Below, piece by piece: positions 49,159 through 60,972 of a DNA stretch of 64,000 nt (within the stretch, counting starts at the first letter, position 1; every line of letters starts with the position of its first letter). Where the stretch lies: positions 62,001 through 126,000 of the forward strand of contig MCGE01000034.1 of NCBI GenBank assembly GCA_002105175.1, given 5' to 3'. The notes below the pieces were generated by a model. It did no database searches. It was not told the origin of the DNA and was given only the letters and a program-made list of their open reading frames with translations. Origin of the DNA: Absidia repens (lineage: Eukaryota > Mucoromycota > Mucoromycetes > Mucorales > Cunninghamellaceae). A program made the position numbers and the translations under genes.

Positions 49159-50390
49159 TATGAATTGCACTATTTTTCCATACTCATCAATCGATGTTCA
49201 CCCTTTCTTATTTATATCTGCTATCACTTCATGAAGACACTTCATTTTCAATTGTCATGTACAGGATCGCTGCTGGTACAACGTTTAACGATCCGTCTCA
49301 ACAATTTGAATCTCATTCCATTAGCAACCAGTCGTTTTACAACATACACTTACTTGAAAGTCAACACTGAATGAAAACAACAATATCAGTATGATATCCA
49401 CTCTTTATCCTATTAACTACGTTGAAACTCAAAGCTACAACTTTTGATAATTCTCTATGGCCAGTCTCTGACTAGACTTACAGGTATTTAAAACAACAAC
49501 AATTATGTTGATATATGCAATGATGGAAAAACGGAAATGACTTGAAGAAACATACTCATACAATCTCTACCCCTATAATTAGATTTGAATATGGAAATTG
49601 TATGTACTGCTCAAGTCCCCCTTGACCTTCTGTTTTATGTTATATTATTCCATCAGGTTACAGTGGTGGTGTTTTGTGATACAGGTAAGATTATATATTA
49701 GTTATTTATGACTGAAACATTTTGCTAATACTAAATATCTTTTATCTTCTATCACTCTTATCATCTAACAACTTGTTGACTGGTGTGGTGAATTTTAAAT
49801 GAAGCATTTTCCTGTTACGCGTGTCAATGGAAAAGTATGAGAAAAAAAAAAGGAGATCTATTCTCTACTCCTCTATTTTGTTTACTTACTATTCTTGGCA
49901 TTTATCAAACGTATAGTGGACCACATTCCCAACCTTATCATCTGTGGCGTTGAATATCAAGATATGGAATCTATGGATAACGATGACGTGCTTAGAGGTA
50001 AATATCCCCGCCATAAAATAGAAACTATTCAGGATTAACTTTGTATAGACACTTTTATTGTTTTAGGATAACCACTCTGACAAAAGGGAAGAGATGCTTT
50101 ACGGTCATTAAGATGGTAGGAAAAAAAAAAAAAAAAAAAAGCTTACGCGTCTGCAAGGTATATGATTTGATTGACTAGATTACATTGTTTTTCATATCTC
50201 TCGCTTATGCAGAAAATAGGACAATGTTTTATGTACGAGCGGGACGCTGGATTTACTATTGAAGCAGACACGGAAATTGGCTCATGCAATGGATGTTTTA
50301 GATTAGAATTATATTGATTGGATTAGTATTGTATATATATTCTCCATTATGATCGGTGGATTGTATGTTCGTGTTGATTATTCAATAAAA
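49159..50390 (+). other. Unresolved, transcribed-looking locus
   Basis: A leader-like pyrimidine stretch precedes an ATG at 49159. Coding-like islands with splice signals follow: 49264-49372, 49590-49680 ending at GATACAG|GTAAG, and 49918-49998 (VDHIPNLIICGVEYQDME) between a GTATAG acceptor and a GTAAAT donor. Others lie at 50068-50116 and 50210-50310. An AATAAA lies at about 50384. I could not join the islands into one frame. It may be a small multi-exon gene with poorly conserved exons, or a decayed one. No family is recognised. Confidence 0.35.
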
Positions 50391-50938
50391 AACATTGTTT
50401 TTATCAAATTGGATGTACATATTGTGCCTCAAAAAAAAAGTCTGATATGCAAATGTTGATAGTGTGTTTTATTTTTTATTCAAGTATATAATGGGCGCGA
50501 AGGAGGGCGTGGAATTAGGACATGTGATACCACATATTTTTTTCTTCTTTATTTGATATCCATATTTTGACAGCAAATGATGATTATAAATATATGACTA
50601 TCATTCTCCCCACTTGGCTTATCATATGAATATTTACTCTCCACATGCATACAGATAGTGATACTACAATACTTAGTTTTCAAATAACAATGGTTGGATC
50701 TTCATCAAAATTCAACCTTTTCTCCACAGGAGTTCAGTTCAACGGAGTTAATCCAATCAGGGTCACACGTGTAAAAATTAAATCAATGCTATTGGCACTG
50801 CTTTTCATTGGATTATCGTTACTCCACACGACGAATATTTCTTCGCAATCATTGGAAAATGGAATAAAACGAGAAACAACCGCCTCCTTTTTTTTTTTTG
50901 TTTTTTTCCTTCTTTTTGTAATTATCAGACGAAAATCA

Positions 50939-52063
50939 ATGCCACCTCCATCTGAATCGGCTTCGTCTTCATCAACCGCTTCTTCCCCACAATCGAAGAG
51001 ACAAAAAACAGCATCCTTAGTGGACGTAAATGAGAAATCGCCACATCATGCAGCAATAACTGCATTACCACCACCAATTATTACGTGTGCACCTCCATCA
51101 TCATCGGCCACACCAATTTTACCCACTACAGACATACACCCGCTACCTTCAACAGTGGCCTATTTTCCGGTTTATACCACACATGCGGGTCATTTCTATA
51201 TAGCATCACCTCCATTACATCCAACTTCATCAACACAATATCACCCAACTAAAATATTACCCAAGTTAACACCCAATCATCATCAAGCTCCACCAACTCC
51301 TGTCACACTTCCAACATCACCATCTTCTTCCTCGGCACCATACAACTATTATCACCCTTACCAGGTCTCTCCCCCTATTCAACCAATACACCCATCTACT
51401 TTTGCTCAGCATTATTCTCCTCAAACATCTGCTACGACAACCACTGCCGATCAAAGAGAACAAGCGAGAAAAGTGTCGCATAGTGCCATTGAACGAAGAC
51501 GCCGAGAAAGGATCAACGACAAAATCATGCAACTAAAGCAATTAATACCCACATGTGCCGATCAAGAAAATTTACATAAAATGTCTGTTTTACAAAGTGC
51601 AATTGAATATATTACTTATCTCAAGCAAATTCTGGAGAAGGATAATGATGATGATAATGAGGACCCTCCACAGGGACAATCTCGGCCAATCAAATTAAAT
51701 TGGGACCTGAAAAAAAATGATGCTGGAGTTGAAACACCGACCACGGCCTCCATGCTGGAACCATATATGTCTCAATTTAATACACAACAAAAAAGTCCGT
51801 CTGCATCAGCATCAGCATCATCTTCAAATAAAACAGATACACAGCAACAGCAACAGCAGCAGCAATGTTTGAAGCCTATGGATATCTTTATGTCCAAAAA
51901 TACTAAGGAATCGGCCTCAATACCATCATCCTCGGTAGTGTCGACACCTGAGTCGGTTTCAAATGCCACCAGTTCTTCATCAAAGAGTTCCTCTTTGGAT
52001 GACAATGCACCAAACTTATCTATGCCTCCAAAAAATATGAGCTTAAAAAACATTTTATGCTGA
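50939..52063 (+). CDS. bHLH transcription factor
   Basis: Single exon of 374 residues from the ATG at 50939 (MPPPSESASSSS). The frame stays open upstream to 50645, but that part is a T-rich stretch ending in an intron-like TTATCAG and looks like leader. Long Ser/Pro/Thr/His-rich regions flank one bHLH domain starting at about residue 178 (KVSHSAIERRRRERIND, then a loop, then MSVLQSAIEYITYLKQILEKD). The basic region has the His-Glu-Arg triad (H..E..R at 4-residue spacing), which in group B bHLH proteins specifies CACGTG E-boxes. It resembles the fungal Esc1 group. Nuclear, DNA-binding; targets unknown. Short glutamine and SA/AS runs are present in the tail. Confidence 0.88.
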   Translation: MPPPSESASSSSTASSPQSKRQKTASLVDVNEKSPHHAAITALPPPIITCAPPSSSATPILPTTDIHPLPSTVAYFPVYTTHAGHFYIASPPLHPTSSTQYHPTKILPKLTPNHHQAPPTPVTLPTSPSSSSAPYNYYHPYQVSPPIQPIHPSTFAQHYSPQTSATTTTADQREQARKVSHSAIERRRRERINDKIMQLKQLIPTCADQENLHKMSVLQSAIEYITYLKQILEKDNDDDNEDPPQGQSRPIKLNWDLKKNDAGVETPTTASMLEPYMSQFNTQQKSPSASASASSSNKTDTQQQQQQQQCLKPMDIFMSKNTKESASIPSSSVVSTPESVSNATSSSSKSSSLDDNAPNLSMPPKNMSLKNILC

Positions 52064-52489
52064 TCCCCATTTGTTTTAGCCTGCCATTTATGCAGATTTT
52101 GATATAAAAATATATTCATATATACCATAGGCAACTATTTTAAAACGTACAAAAGTATAATTGCTTTCAATCACATACAATAAAGTTGAATTTTTTGTAC
52201 CATAAGTTAAAGTAAGGCATCCTTATAATTTTTGACAATACAGTATAGTATAGTATAGCATAGTATAGTAGCGTAAGGTATAACCTAGTATAACCTAGTA
52301 TGGCATAGCATAGTATAGTTGTACTGTAGCGTAGAGTAGCATTGGCCACTATTTTCCATTATATTCAATAAAAAACAAAAACATGTGAACTTCAATAAGA
52401 CTTTTCAAAGTGAAGGTATAAAATGCGTATGAAACATACAAAGGGACTGGTTGGCGTACTATATACAATTTCAAAATAAAGAGGTTTAA
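52064..52489. other. Intergenic with TATAG-type minisatellite
   Basis: 3' flank of the bHLH gene. From about 52240 to 52345 irregular repeats of TAGTATAG/TAGCATAG/TAACCTAG form a short minisatellite. The AATAAAAAAC motif near 52369 may end a transcript. Confidence 0.5.
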
Positions 52490-52815
52490 TCTAGTGTGAA
52501 CATGTATTTGAGTCAATGGTTGTTCAAAAAATAAAAAAGATATATTTTATTGAAGAATATTAATTAACAAATATGAACTGACATGGTCAATGCTAATCTA
52601 AATGTCCTAAACCCTAGATTCAAAATGGAAGGGTTTCCCCATGCATCTTGTAATTCCCTTTCTAAAACCTCTTCTAAACTAGTCCTGACACTAATCTAAG
52701 ATCATCATAGATCCAGAGAGATCATAATGATGAAGAAAAAAAAAGTGGAAGAAAAAAGAAAAGGAAAAAAGAGAGCGGAAAAATAAAAACAGAGCTCCAC
52801 GTGGGCGGCTTTTGA
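52490..52815 (-). repeat. Dispersed CACGTG-box repeat, copy E (short)
   Basis: Minus-sense copy, core complement at 52633-52655, CACGTGGGCGGC at 52798. It lacks part of the block complementary to CCATTAGTTGGC, so it carries an internal deletion. Confidence 0.75.
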
Positions 52816-52904
52816 ATTGTTTTCTGGGAGCAGGTCACTCTGAGATTTCGCACTCTGAGAATAGATAGATTGGTGAATGTTTTATCTTTTTTCTTTTTTT
52901 TTCC

Positions 52905-53585
52905 ATGGGTTATCAAACAGTTGCATGTTCGCTATTGGTCTTTCATCAATATCTGGCTTCTGGAGAGGTCTACCTCCAGCTTTGGCTGCAATATCGAACA
53001 ACCTAACTCTTCACTGTCAGGCACACGTTGGACTATTCTCTGATCGAAGACTGTATATATATGGAACACAATACTCGCACCGAAAATATCAATCAGTATG
53101 TTGACAAGAACTCTATTGGGCGAACAATGACGGTAACGGTAGATATATATAAAATATAACAAGGAGTGATTCATGTACTGACACTTTTTTTTTTATAGAA
53201 TACCAAGGGAAAAAGCTACAAGACACGATAACAGGCTTAAAGTGGACAACAATGATAATAACGGCAACAGAAAAAATGGGTACGATGATTATGTTATTCT
53301 TGTGGACTAATAGGTACGTTTATTATTGATATATTACATTGTATAATTGACTGTTTTTTAATACATATATCATTATTGTAAAGGACCCTTCGGCTGCATA
53401 ACAAAATTAACCCATATTCTCTCATGGTCCTTTAGTACCATCTCATCTCCCCACACAAGCCTCGATTCAGTGATGACGACTTGGCAGATCTAAAACCAAT
53501 GTCCGACATTAGCCTTACAGAATACCAATCATCCAACGCATCTTTAGCAAGTCGAAAACGATACAAGGAAAATCGTCAGCAATAA
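52905..53585 (+). pseudogene. Broken multi-exon gene, 3' part, with in-frame stop
   Basis: Coding-like segments with splice signals lie right of repeat copy E. The segment 52905-53140 is open in more than one frame. After a TTTTTTTATAG acceptor, 53200-53312 reads ..YQGKKLQDTITGLKW.. and a hydrophobic stretch to a TAATAG|GTACGT donor. After ATTGTAAAG, the segment from about 53383 runs to TAA at 53583-53585 and ends ..SLASRKRYKENRQQ. Its strongly coding-like C-terminal half (RFSDDDLADLKPMSDISLTE) is separated from the upstream part of the same frame by one TAG at about 53434. No start or complete 5' end exists. The family is not recognised. Confidence 0.45.
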
Positions 53586-54319
53586 AGATGAAAATCAATC
53601 CCTGAAGGACGCGCTTAGATGCCTGGACTTATGAAATTATATTGACACACCTACCTATGTTGACTGGATTTTATGTGCATTCTCAAATTACTTGAAAATC
53701 GTCTCCTGAACTATTGGTAAGTAACTGGAAAAAAAGGGAAGAGGGGGGGGACAGCAACTATCTCACTTCAGTCATACCGAACAAACTAGGTGTGAAGATG
53801 GATTTGTTCGCCAATCTTCTTCTGTCATTCTGCTGCCTTTCACCAAAAAGGAAAGCTTTGGGTCATTTTTGTATGGCATTGGTATTTCGATTAGTGATGG
53901 TGCCGAATGGGTAAACTAATGCTAAGCAAAACTACTGAAGGCTTCAAAAAGTCATCTCATGGTGGTTCAACATCACGATTTCAAAATGACAAGGTTTTAT
54001 GCCATAAAATAATTTATCCCTCTCTGCTTCCATTTCTTCTTTCATTGTAGTTGTACATATTTATCCCATACGCCTTTCTCACTCCTTTTCTTCGATCACT
54101 TTAGCTATATATATCCATACTCTTCTCTTCTAATATGGTCTTCATTATTTCAAATAAATAGAAGTTCATATTGCTGTTGTCTTATGTTTTTTTTGTTTTT
54201 TTGTTTTTGCCTCATATTGAAGTTTTATATCTTTACATTGGAAGCGCCAGGACGCTACAACAAGTCTTTGGGCGTTTTGAGCTGGTGGGGCTTGAGGAAT
54301 GTTTACCCCCCCCCCAATT
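53586..54319. other. Intergenic with a repeat fragment
   Basis: A short piece of the dispersed repeat is recognisable at about 53925-53998 (CTGAAGGCTTCAAAAAGTC, CATGGTGGTTC). The remainder is AT-rich. No gene is supported. Confidence 0.45.
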
Positions 54320-54361
54320 CACGTTCCGCCCACGTGAAATTTTATTTAATCCACTTTTTTT

Positions 54362-54377
54362 TATTTTTTCTTCCTTT
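54362..54377 (+). repeat. SINE target-site duplication, left copy
   Basis: TATTTTTTCTTCCTTT, identical to 54597-54612. The sequence is T-rich, so part of the match could be low complexity, but the C and CC positions also agree. Confidence 0.8.
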
Positions 54378-54596
54378 GGGGCTGGCTGTAATGGATGAGA
54401 AGCAGCTGGTGTCCAACCGGACGTAGGTTCGAACCCTACCAGCTCCACCCCTCCTCTCACTTCCCTTTTCCCGTCCCCCTCCCCCGCAACCCTCTTCCGT
54501 GCAAAAAACCGTCCTCCTATTTCCCTTTATATATCTAGGCGGCAGGACGTTAAATAAAGCCAGCACTCCTACCAGAGCTTGCCCTAAAAAAAAAAA
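54378..54596 (+). mobile_element. tRNA-derived SINE with poly(A) tail
   Basis: A 219-bp element begins with a tRNA-like head at 54378-54447. The acceptor halves GGGGCTG/CAGCTCC pair, an A-box-like TGGCTGTAATGG is at 54383-54394, and a perfect B box GGTTCGAACCC lies in a 5-bp T stem at 54426-54436. The D and anticodon arms do not fold properly, so it is not a working tRNA. A tRNA-unrelated body of about 138 bp follows and ends in an 11-A tail at 54586-54596. The element is flanked by a perfect 16-bp direct repeat (TATTTTTTCTTCCTTT at 54362-54377 and 54597-54612), the footprint of LINE-type target-primed insertion. Confidence 0.85.
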
Positions 54597-54612
54597 TATT
54601 TTTTCTTCCTTT
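54597..54612 (+). repeat. SINE target-site duplication, right copy
   Basis: Identical 16-mer immediately after the poly(A) tail. Confidence 0.8.
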
Positions 54613-55640
54613 TCTTTTTTTCTTTTTTTCCCATTCAACTTTTTTGCGGTAATGCTGGACTTTGATTAGTGACAGGACTAGTTTAGACGAGTTTTCATCT
54701 CAGGGATTACAAGATGCATGGGGAAACCCTTTCATTTTGGATCTAGGATCTAGAACCTCCATTAGTTGACTTTTGGACCCCTCATTAGCTTGGTTTAGTG
54801 TTAGTTTGTGCATAGTTTGTATCTACCTTCGAATAAAATATGTCTCTTTTTACTCGCCTCAATGAAAACTGTTCCAGTAGTGTCTCTCATGTCGTGTGTA
54901 ATAGATCCCTTTTTACTACCAGTGCCATTAGATTAGTCGTGGAACGACGTTGTTTTTCAATAACAGATCTATCAGTAGCCTTTCTTATGCTTTGCACATT
55001 ATACTAGCTCCCATTTTACAATTGTTCCATTGAATTAGTGCTGGCCATTCTTCAAATCTCACATTCATCTCCCTCATTGTTCCCCCAATAGATCCCTCAC
55101 CCTTTACAATGAACCCCCGTCTTTAGTTTTAGTATCTACCAGTGTGCCTCAATAAAGCATGTTTGTTTTTCTTAACCATTCTCTGACCCATCAAATAATA
55201 AATAATGTCACTATTGTTTTGTGTGTGCACTATCAAACACTTGCTCTTTAACCCCCCCCCTCCGGTATTCCAGGAGCTGATTTACATCAAAGATAATCAT
55301 ATTTCAGCTTGACTCAATCCTATAAACTAATCTAGGTCGTACTGTACGTATATCCATTCGCTATAGAATCTTTTTGCAATACTTTCTAGCCTATCTCTGA
55401 CTCTTTTCTACCGCCCCCCCTCCCTCAACACGCATCTCAGGGTTTGACACCTGGCTAACTATTTAGGTCAGTCAATCTGAAACATGGTGGCATTCCCGTT
55501 CTACCGCCCATATCAATCAACTTAAAACGTACCACCAGCATACCCTCCCCTAGATTAGACTGCTATGTATTTCGAGCTCGGTTTTTATTTTGTTTTGCGT
55601 ATGGTATAATAATAAAACATTGAAGCCCAAACTGATTTTC

Positions 55641-55934
55641 GTTCACCCTATCAAAACCAAGCCCTTCACATACCCTCTACCTTATCAGAAAGTCATATAT
55701 CGATAAATTGAAGAGACAGAGACAAAGTATATGTATAAAAGTATTAACAAGTTGTTTATTTATAAAAAAAAAATACTCCAATTGGTATCCAAGGAAAAGA
55801 AGAATCAAAAATGAAGTGATCAATAAAAGCAGAGAGACTATAGTAATTAAATAGCGGGTGGTGGTGACGAATGATGATATATAAAAATAGCGTGAGAGGG
55901 ATGTGTGGTAGGGTAAAACAAAAAAACAAAAAAT
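55641..55934. other. Intergenic, 3' flank of UAP1
   Basis: AT-rich; the plus-strand purine run near 55840-55930 lies just past the UAP1 stop. No gene is supported. Confidence 0.5.
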
Positions 55935-57612
55935 CTATTTGGCTAATCTAATCAAGTCTTCTTTGGTTTCAATAATAGCAGGCAGAGTGATGGTTTTGTT
56001 TTGGACAACATCTTGAATTCCTTCACCACCGTAGGACACCCAAGGAGACACTTCGAATTGGACTGAGGGATCTTCTAAATCACCCACAATGTGACCGCCG
56101 GCGTTAATGATGAATCGGGCCTGTTGAGCAATGATATCGCGTCTTGATGTTTCCGGACAATCGGCGCCTGCTCCAGGAGCATTTTTCAATGGTGAGAATT
56201 CTTCCTTTCGATCGACTTCCAATACAGATAAGTTGTTGGCGTAGGGGAACACATCAAACACAAAGCATTCCAATTTCATTCCACTGTTGCTGGTAGGTGC
56301 CACTTGTTCTCCCGATTGTAAATCCACATACTTGATCTTCTTTTTGGCGATATGATATTCGAGTTGTGAGGCAAAAGTGGGGACGCGTTCCAAAAAGTCA
56401 GTGCTGAAAAAGTGGTTCACAATGTTGGCAGCACCAAAGGCAAGCGATCCATCGGGTTGTCGTCGTTCCGAGATTTCTTTGGAGATTTCAGAATATTCCA
56501 CCACTCCATATTTTCCATTGCGAAGACACACCACACCCACAGGTTCTTCTGGAGCAGCTTTGCCAACCACCTTGACACCACAATCGGTTTGTTTCGACAC
56601 GCAGTAGCCAAGGAACACGGGATCGGCGACCTTGACAAGACAGTTATCCACACCGTAGCAATGAGAATAAAGAATACCACGTTTCTTGAGGTCGGCAAGC
56701 ACACCCTTGTCTTGAATAGCTGCATAGATACTGCCATTTCCAGCAGGAGCGATGGCAACCTAATTCATTTCATGAAGACAATAAACCAAACTATTTGTCA
56801 GCATCTATTTTTTTTTTCACTGTTTCACCCATCCTTTTGCCTAATTTCCCGCCCTGCATCCCCAACATAAAAATCCCGTGTTTGCTGCCATCTATACCCC
56901 TACACGCCCTTTTTATTACTATTATTATTATTACCTTGCTCTTTGATTCCAAGATGATTTTACCGTCCATCGTCAAGCATGGCAGAGTACCTTGTTCAAA
57001 GAAATAGATGTTTTCCTTCTGGAGACCAAAATAGCCATTTTTTTCAAAGAACGCCACGGTAGGTTGATGAGTAGGACCGGAAGTCATGATGTACCAAGGG
57101 ATCACGGAGGCAGCGGCATCCGAAGGGGTTTTGTATTGTCGGGCCAAAGCTTGCAGACGAAGAATACGCTCCGCTTGTAATTGGAAAAGGGATTTTTTGG
57201 AGGGCAAATGGATATCATAACAACCTTTGGGATCATTGGAGCCAAGACGGGTGCCTTGACCACCAGCCATAAGAACCACCGCCACTTTACCTTGGGCAAT
57301 CAATGTCAGACCAAGAGTTTCCCAGTGTTTTAATGACGAAGGTGAAGCTTTCAGGACAGAGTCAAACACTTGTTCAGAAAGGGGTTCTACGTGGCATTCT
57401 TCTTGTCGAGCTGCTCCTTGGATGGCGTTTTGATAGATTTGATTGACGCTGTCCACGTCAAGTTCAGACAGTTGTTGGTATAACGATTGCTGTTCTTCAT
57501 GACCGAGTTGTTCAAAAAAGGTGAAAAGATGGTCTTGGCCAGCAGCTTGATAACGTGCTTTCAGTTCATTGAATTCAGTTTCACTGATAGGTAAAGAGGA
57601 AGGGATGGTCAT
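55935..57612 (-). CDS. UAP1: UDP-N-acetylglucosamine pyrophosphorylase
   Basis: Two exons, 56935-57612 and 55935-56759, give 500 residues, the normal fungal length. The enzyme makes UDP-GlcNAc from UTP and GlcNAc-1-phosphate, the precursor of chitin, N-glycans and GPI anchors, in the cytosol. The uridylyltransferase signature VVLMAGGQGTRLGSNDPKGCYD lies at about 112-133. Other matching blocks are WYIMTSGPTH, FFEQGTLPC, VAIAPAGNGSIYAAI across the intron, YSHCYGVDNCLVKVADP and KLECFVFDVFPYA. All parts are intact, with one 175-nt intron. Confidence 0.96.
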
Positions 57613-57877
57613 ATTGATTTAATTACAAATAAGAAAAAAAAAGGGGAAAGAGATGAAGAAAAGAATCCCAAAAAAAAAAAGTCGCCATTTTTTATTGTCT
57701 ATTTTCCAACCCCGTGTTTTTTTCATACAATCATCTAATACGATTGGCCAAAAAATTGATTCCATGAAAAAAAAAATCTATTTTTATTTCACAATAATAT
57801 AAAAAAAAAAAATCCGATACTGCTAGTGCTAAAAATAAACATATGGCAAAACCACGTCAAAACAAAGAGGAAGTCCG
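57613..57877. other. Short intergenic, UAP1 promoter side
   Basis: A-tracts and pyrimidine stretches between the UAP1 start and the 3' end of the glycosyltransferase gene. Nothing else is seen. Confidence 0.5.
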
Positions 57878-59263
<1,386 letters not shown>

Positions 59264-59840
59264 ACGACAAGAGTCATGAACAATAAACAGTAAAAAAGGT
59301 GAGGTTTATTAAAGAGGAAGGAAGAAAAGAAGTAAAAATAAGGGCACATGCTATTTTTGTCCCTTCTTTCTTTTGGGGCTTGCTTAAAGCTGTCAGCGGG
59401 AACTGAAAATCCAAAAAAAAGGATTTTCCCAATATTTTTTTGGCATTGAAGAGGATATGAAAGACAGTAAATTACGTTATGGATATGAATGTAATATATG
59501 GTCATTGTATCGATTATAACGTACACCATGTATTGGCTCCATTCTTGGTCATTATGGACCTGCCTCTAAACTCCTTTTTTTTTTTTTTTTTTCGTCAGGC
59601 TAAAATGATCCGCGGCTTTTCCAAAATGACGATAAAAAAAATCTGGCACTCTTTTGATGACGTCCCCGGCACAATAAAGCATACGGCGAAAAAAAAAAAA
59701 CCAAAAAAAATCCGGGGAGCATTGAAATCCCGTCCCTGCCCTGTTCGATATGACCAATATATTTCAATCTAATCTTTTTCCCTTCTTTCCTTTTTTCTTC
59801 TTTTTCTTTTTTATTCATATATACTCTCTCTTATTTTATA
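59264..59840. promoter_or_regulatory. Divergent intergenic region, glycosyltransferase and ETF-beta
   Basis: 577 bp between divergent starts with T and A tracts (59575-59592, 59690-59710) and a pyrimidine-rich leader before the ETF-beta start. No specific element is identified. Confidence 0.5.
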
Positions 59841-60972
59841 ATGTCGAACCCTCTACGTATCTTTGTCCCTGTCAAGCGTGTCATTGACTATGGTACGTAA
59901 AAAGGAAAAAAAAAAAGGCACCCAACAATGATCTTTTGGATACACATTATTATTTTTTTTTGATCCTGCCCGTTTGCTTGAATACAATACCAAAACTAGG
60001 TACTAATTGCTTCTCTTCTTTATTGGCGCACTTATCTATACTATAGCTGTCAAGGTCCGTGTCAACCCTGCCAAGACTGATGTCGATCGTAGCGTCAAGC
60101 ATAGCATGAACCCTTTTGATGAAATTGCCGTCGAAGAAGCTGTGCGTATCAAGGAAAAGAACAAGGCTACCGAAGTGGTGGCCATCTCTTGTGGTTCTGC
60201 CAAGGCTCAAGAAACCTTACGTACCGCTTTGGCCATGGGTGCTGATAGTGCCGTTCACGTTGAAATCAAGGATGATTCTACTTTACAACCTTTAGCTGTC
60301 GCCAAGTTGCTCAAGGCCTACACGGACAAACAAGAAAAGAAGCCTGATTTGTTCATCTTGGGTAAGCAAGCCATTGATGATGATGCCAATCAAACCGGTC
60401 AAATGTTAGCTGGTTTGTTGAACTGGCCTCAGGTAAGAAAGGGTTGGAGAAGTGTCACTCAGGGACGTGTTATGTGTGTTGTAGCATATCCCATTTCTTC
60501 GTGAAATTTGGATTTTTTTCCCACGGTATCAGCTCACAACCTATTTTTTTTTTTTTAGACTACCTTTGCTTCCAAGGTCGAATTTGAAGGTGAATCTCTC
60601 AAGGTGACCCGTGAAATCGATGGTGGTTTGGAAACTTTGAAAACCAAGATGCCTGCCATTGTCACCACTGATCTTAGGTAAGTTCGTCCCTTTCCCTACG
60701 TGTCATCGTTTTCGCCTTGGTATTGACGTCTTTTTTTTTTTTTTTTTTTAAACGATAGATTGAACGAACCTCGTTATGCTTCCTTACCCAATATCATGAA
60801 GGCCAAGAAGAAGCCTTTGACTAAGATTACTCCCGAAGATTTAGGTGTAGACATCTCTCCTCGTATCGAAACTCTCAAGGTTGAAGAACCTGCCAAACGT
60901 CAAGGTGGTCGTACCGTGGACTCTGTAGATGATTTATTGGACAAGTTGAAGAACGAAGCCAAGGTGTTGTAG
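59841..60972 (+). CDS. ETFB: Electron transfer flavoprotein beta subunit
   Basis: Four exons, 59841-59892, 60047-60432, 60559-60677 and 60759-60972, give 256 residues. ETF carries electrons from mitochondrial acyl-CoA dehydrogenases to ETF-ubiquinone oxidoreductase. Diagnostic features are [13 protein letters not shown] at the N-terminus, [43 protein letters not shown], and [28 protein letters not shown]. The beta-subunit signature is [44 protein letters not shown]. Exons 2-4 are C-richer at third positions than flanking genes, suggesting strong expression. AATAAA at about 61091-61096. Confidence 0.96.

Larger units (their letters stand above)
54320..55640 (+). repeat. Dispersed CACGTG-box repeat, copy J (long copy, interrupted by a SINE)
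   Basis: Plus-sense copy beginning CGTTCCGCCCACGTG (box 54331-54336). It is interrupted at 54378-54596 by the SINE and resumes with the TTAGTGACAGGACTAGTTTAG block, the core at about 54706-54729, and the TTAGTTGACTTTTGG and TAGTGTTAGTTTGTGC blocks. Multiple AATAAA-bearing subrepeats and the long tail shared with I and K follow. Excluding the insert it is about 1.1 kb. Confidence 0.8.

Noticed and set aside
50645..50938. N-terminal extension of the bHLH protein
   Set aside because: The frame is open but T-rich and unlike the rest of the protein, and it ends in an intron-like TTATCAG. It is treated as leader.
54378..54447. Functional tRNA gene
   Set aside because: The acceptor and T arms fold, but the D arm and anticodon arm do not, and position 33 is not T in the only pairing anticodon loop. 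With the A tail and target duplication it is better explained as the head of a SINE.
54233..54460. Minus-strand ORF containing VELVGFEPTSGW
   Set aside because: This is the translation of the tRNA-like sequence, a common false protein.
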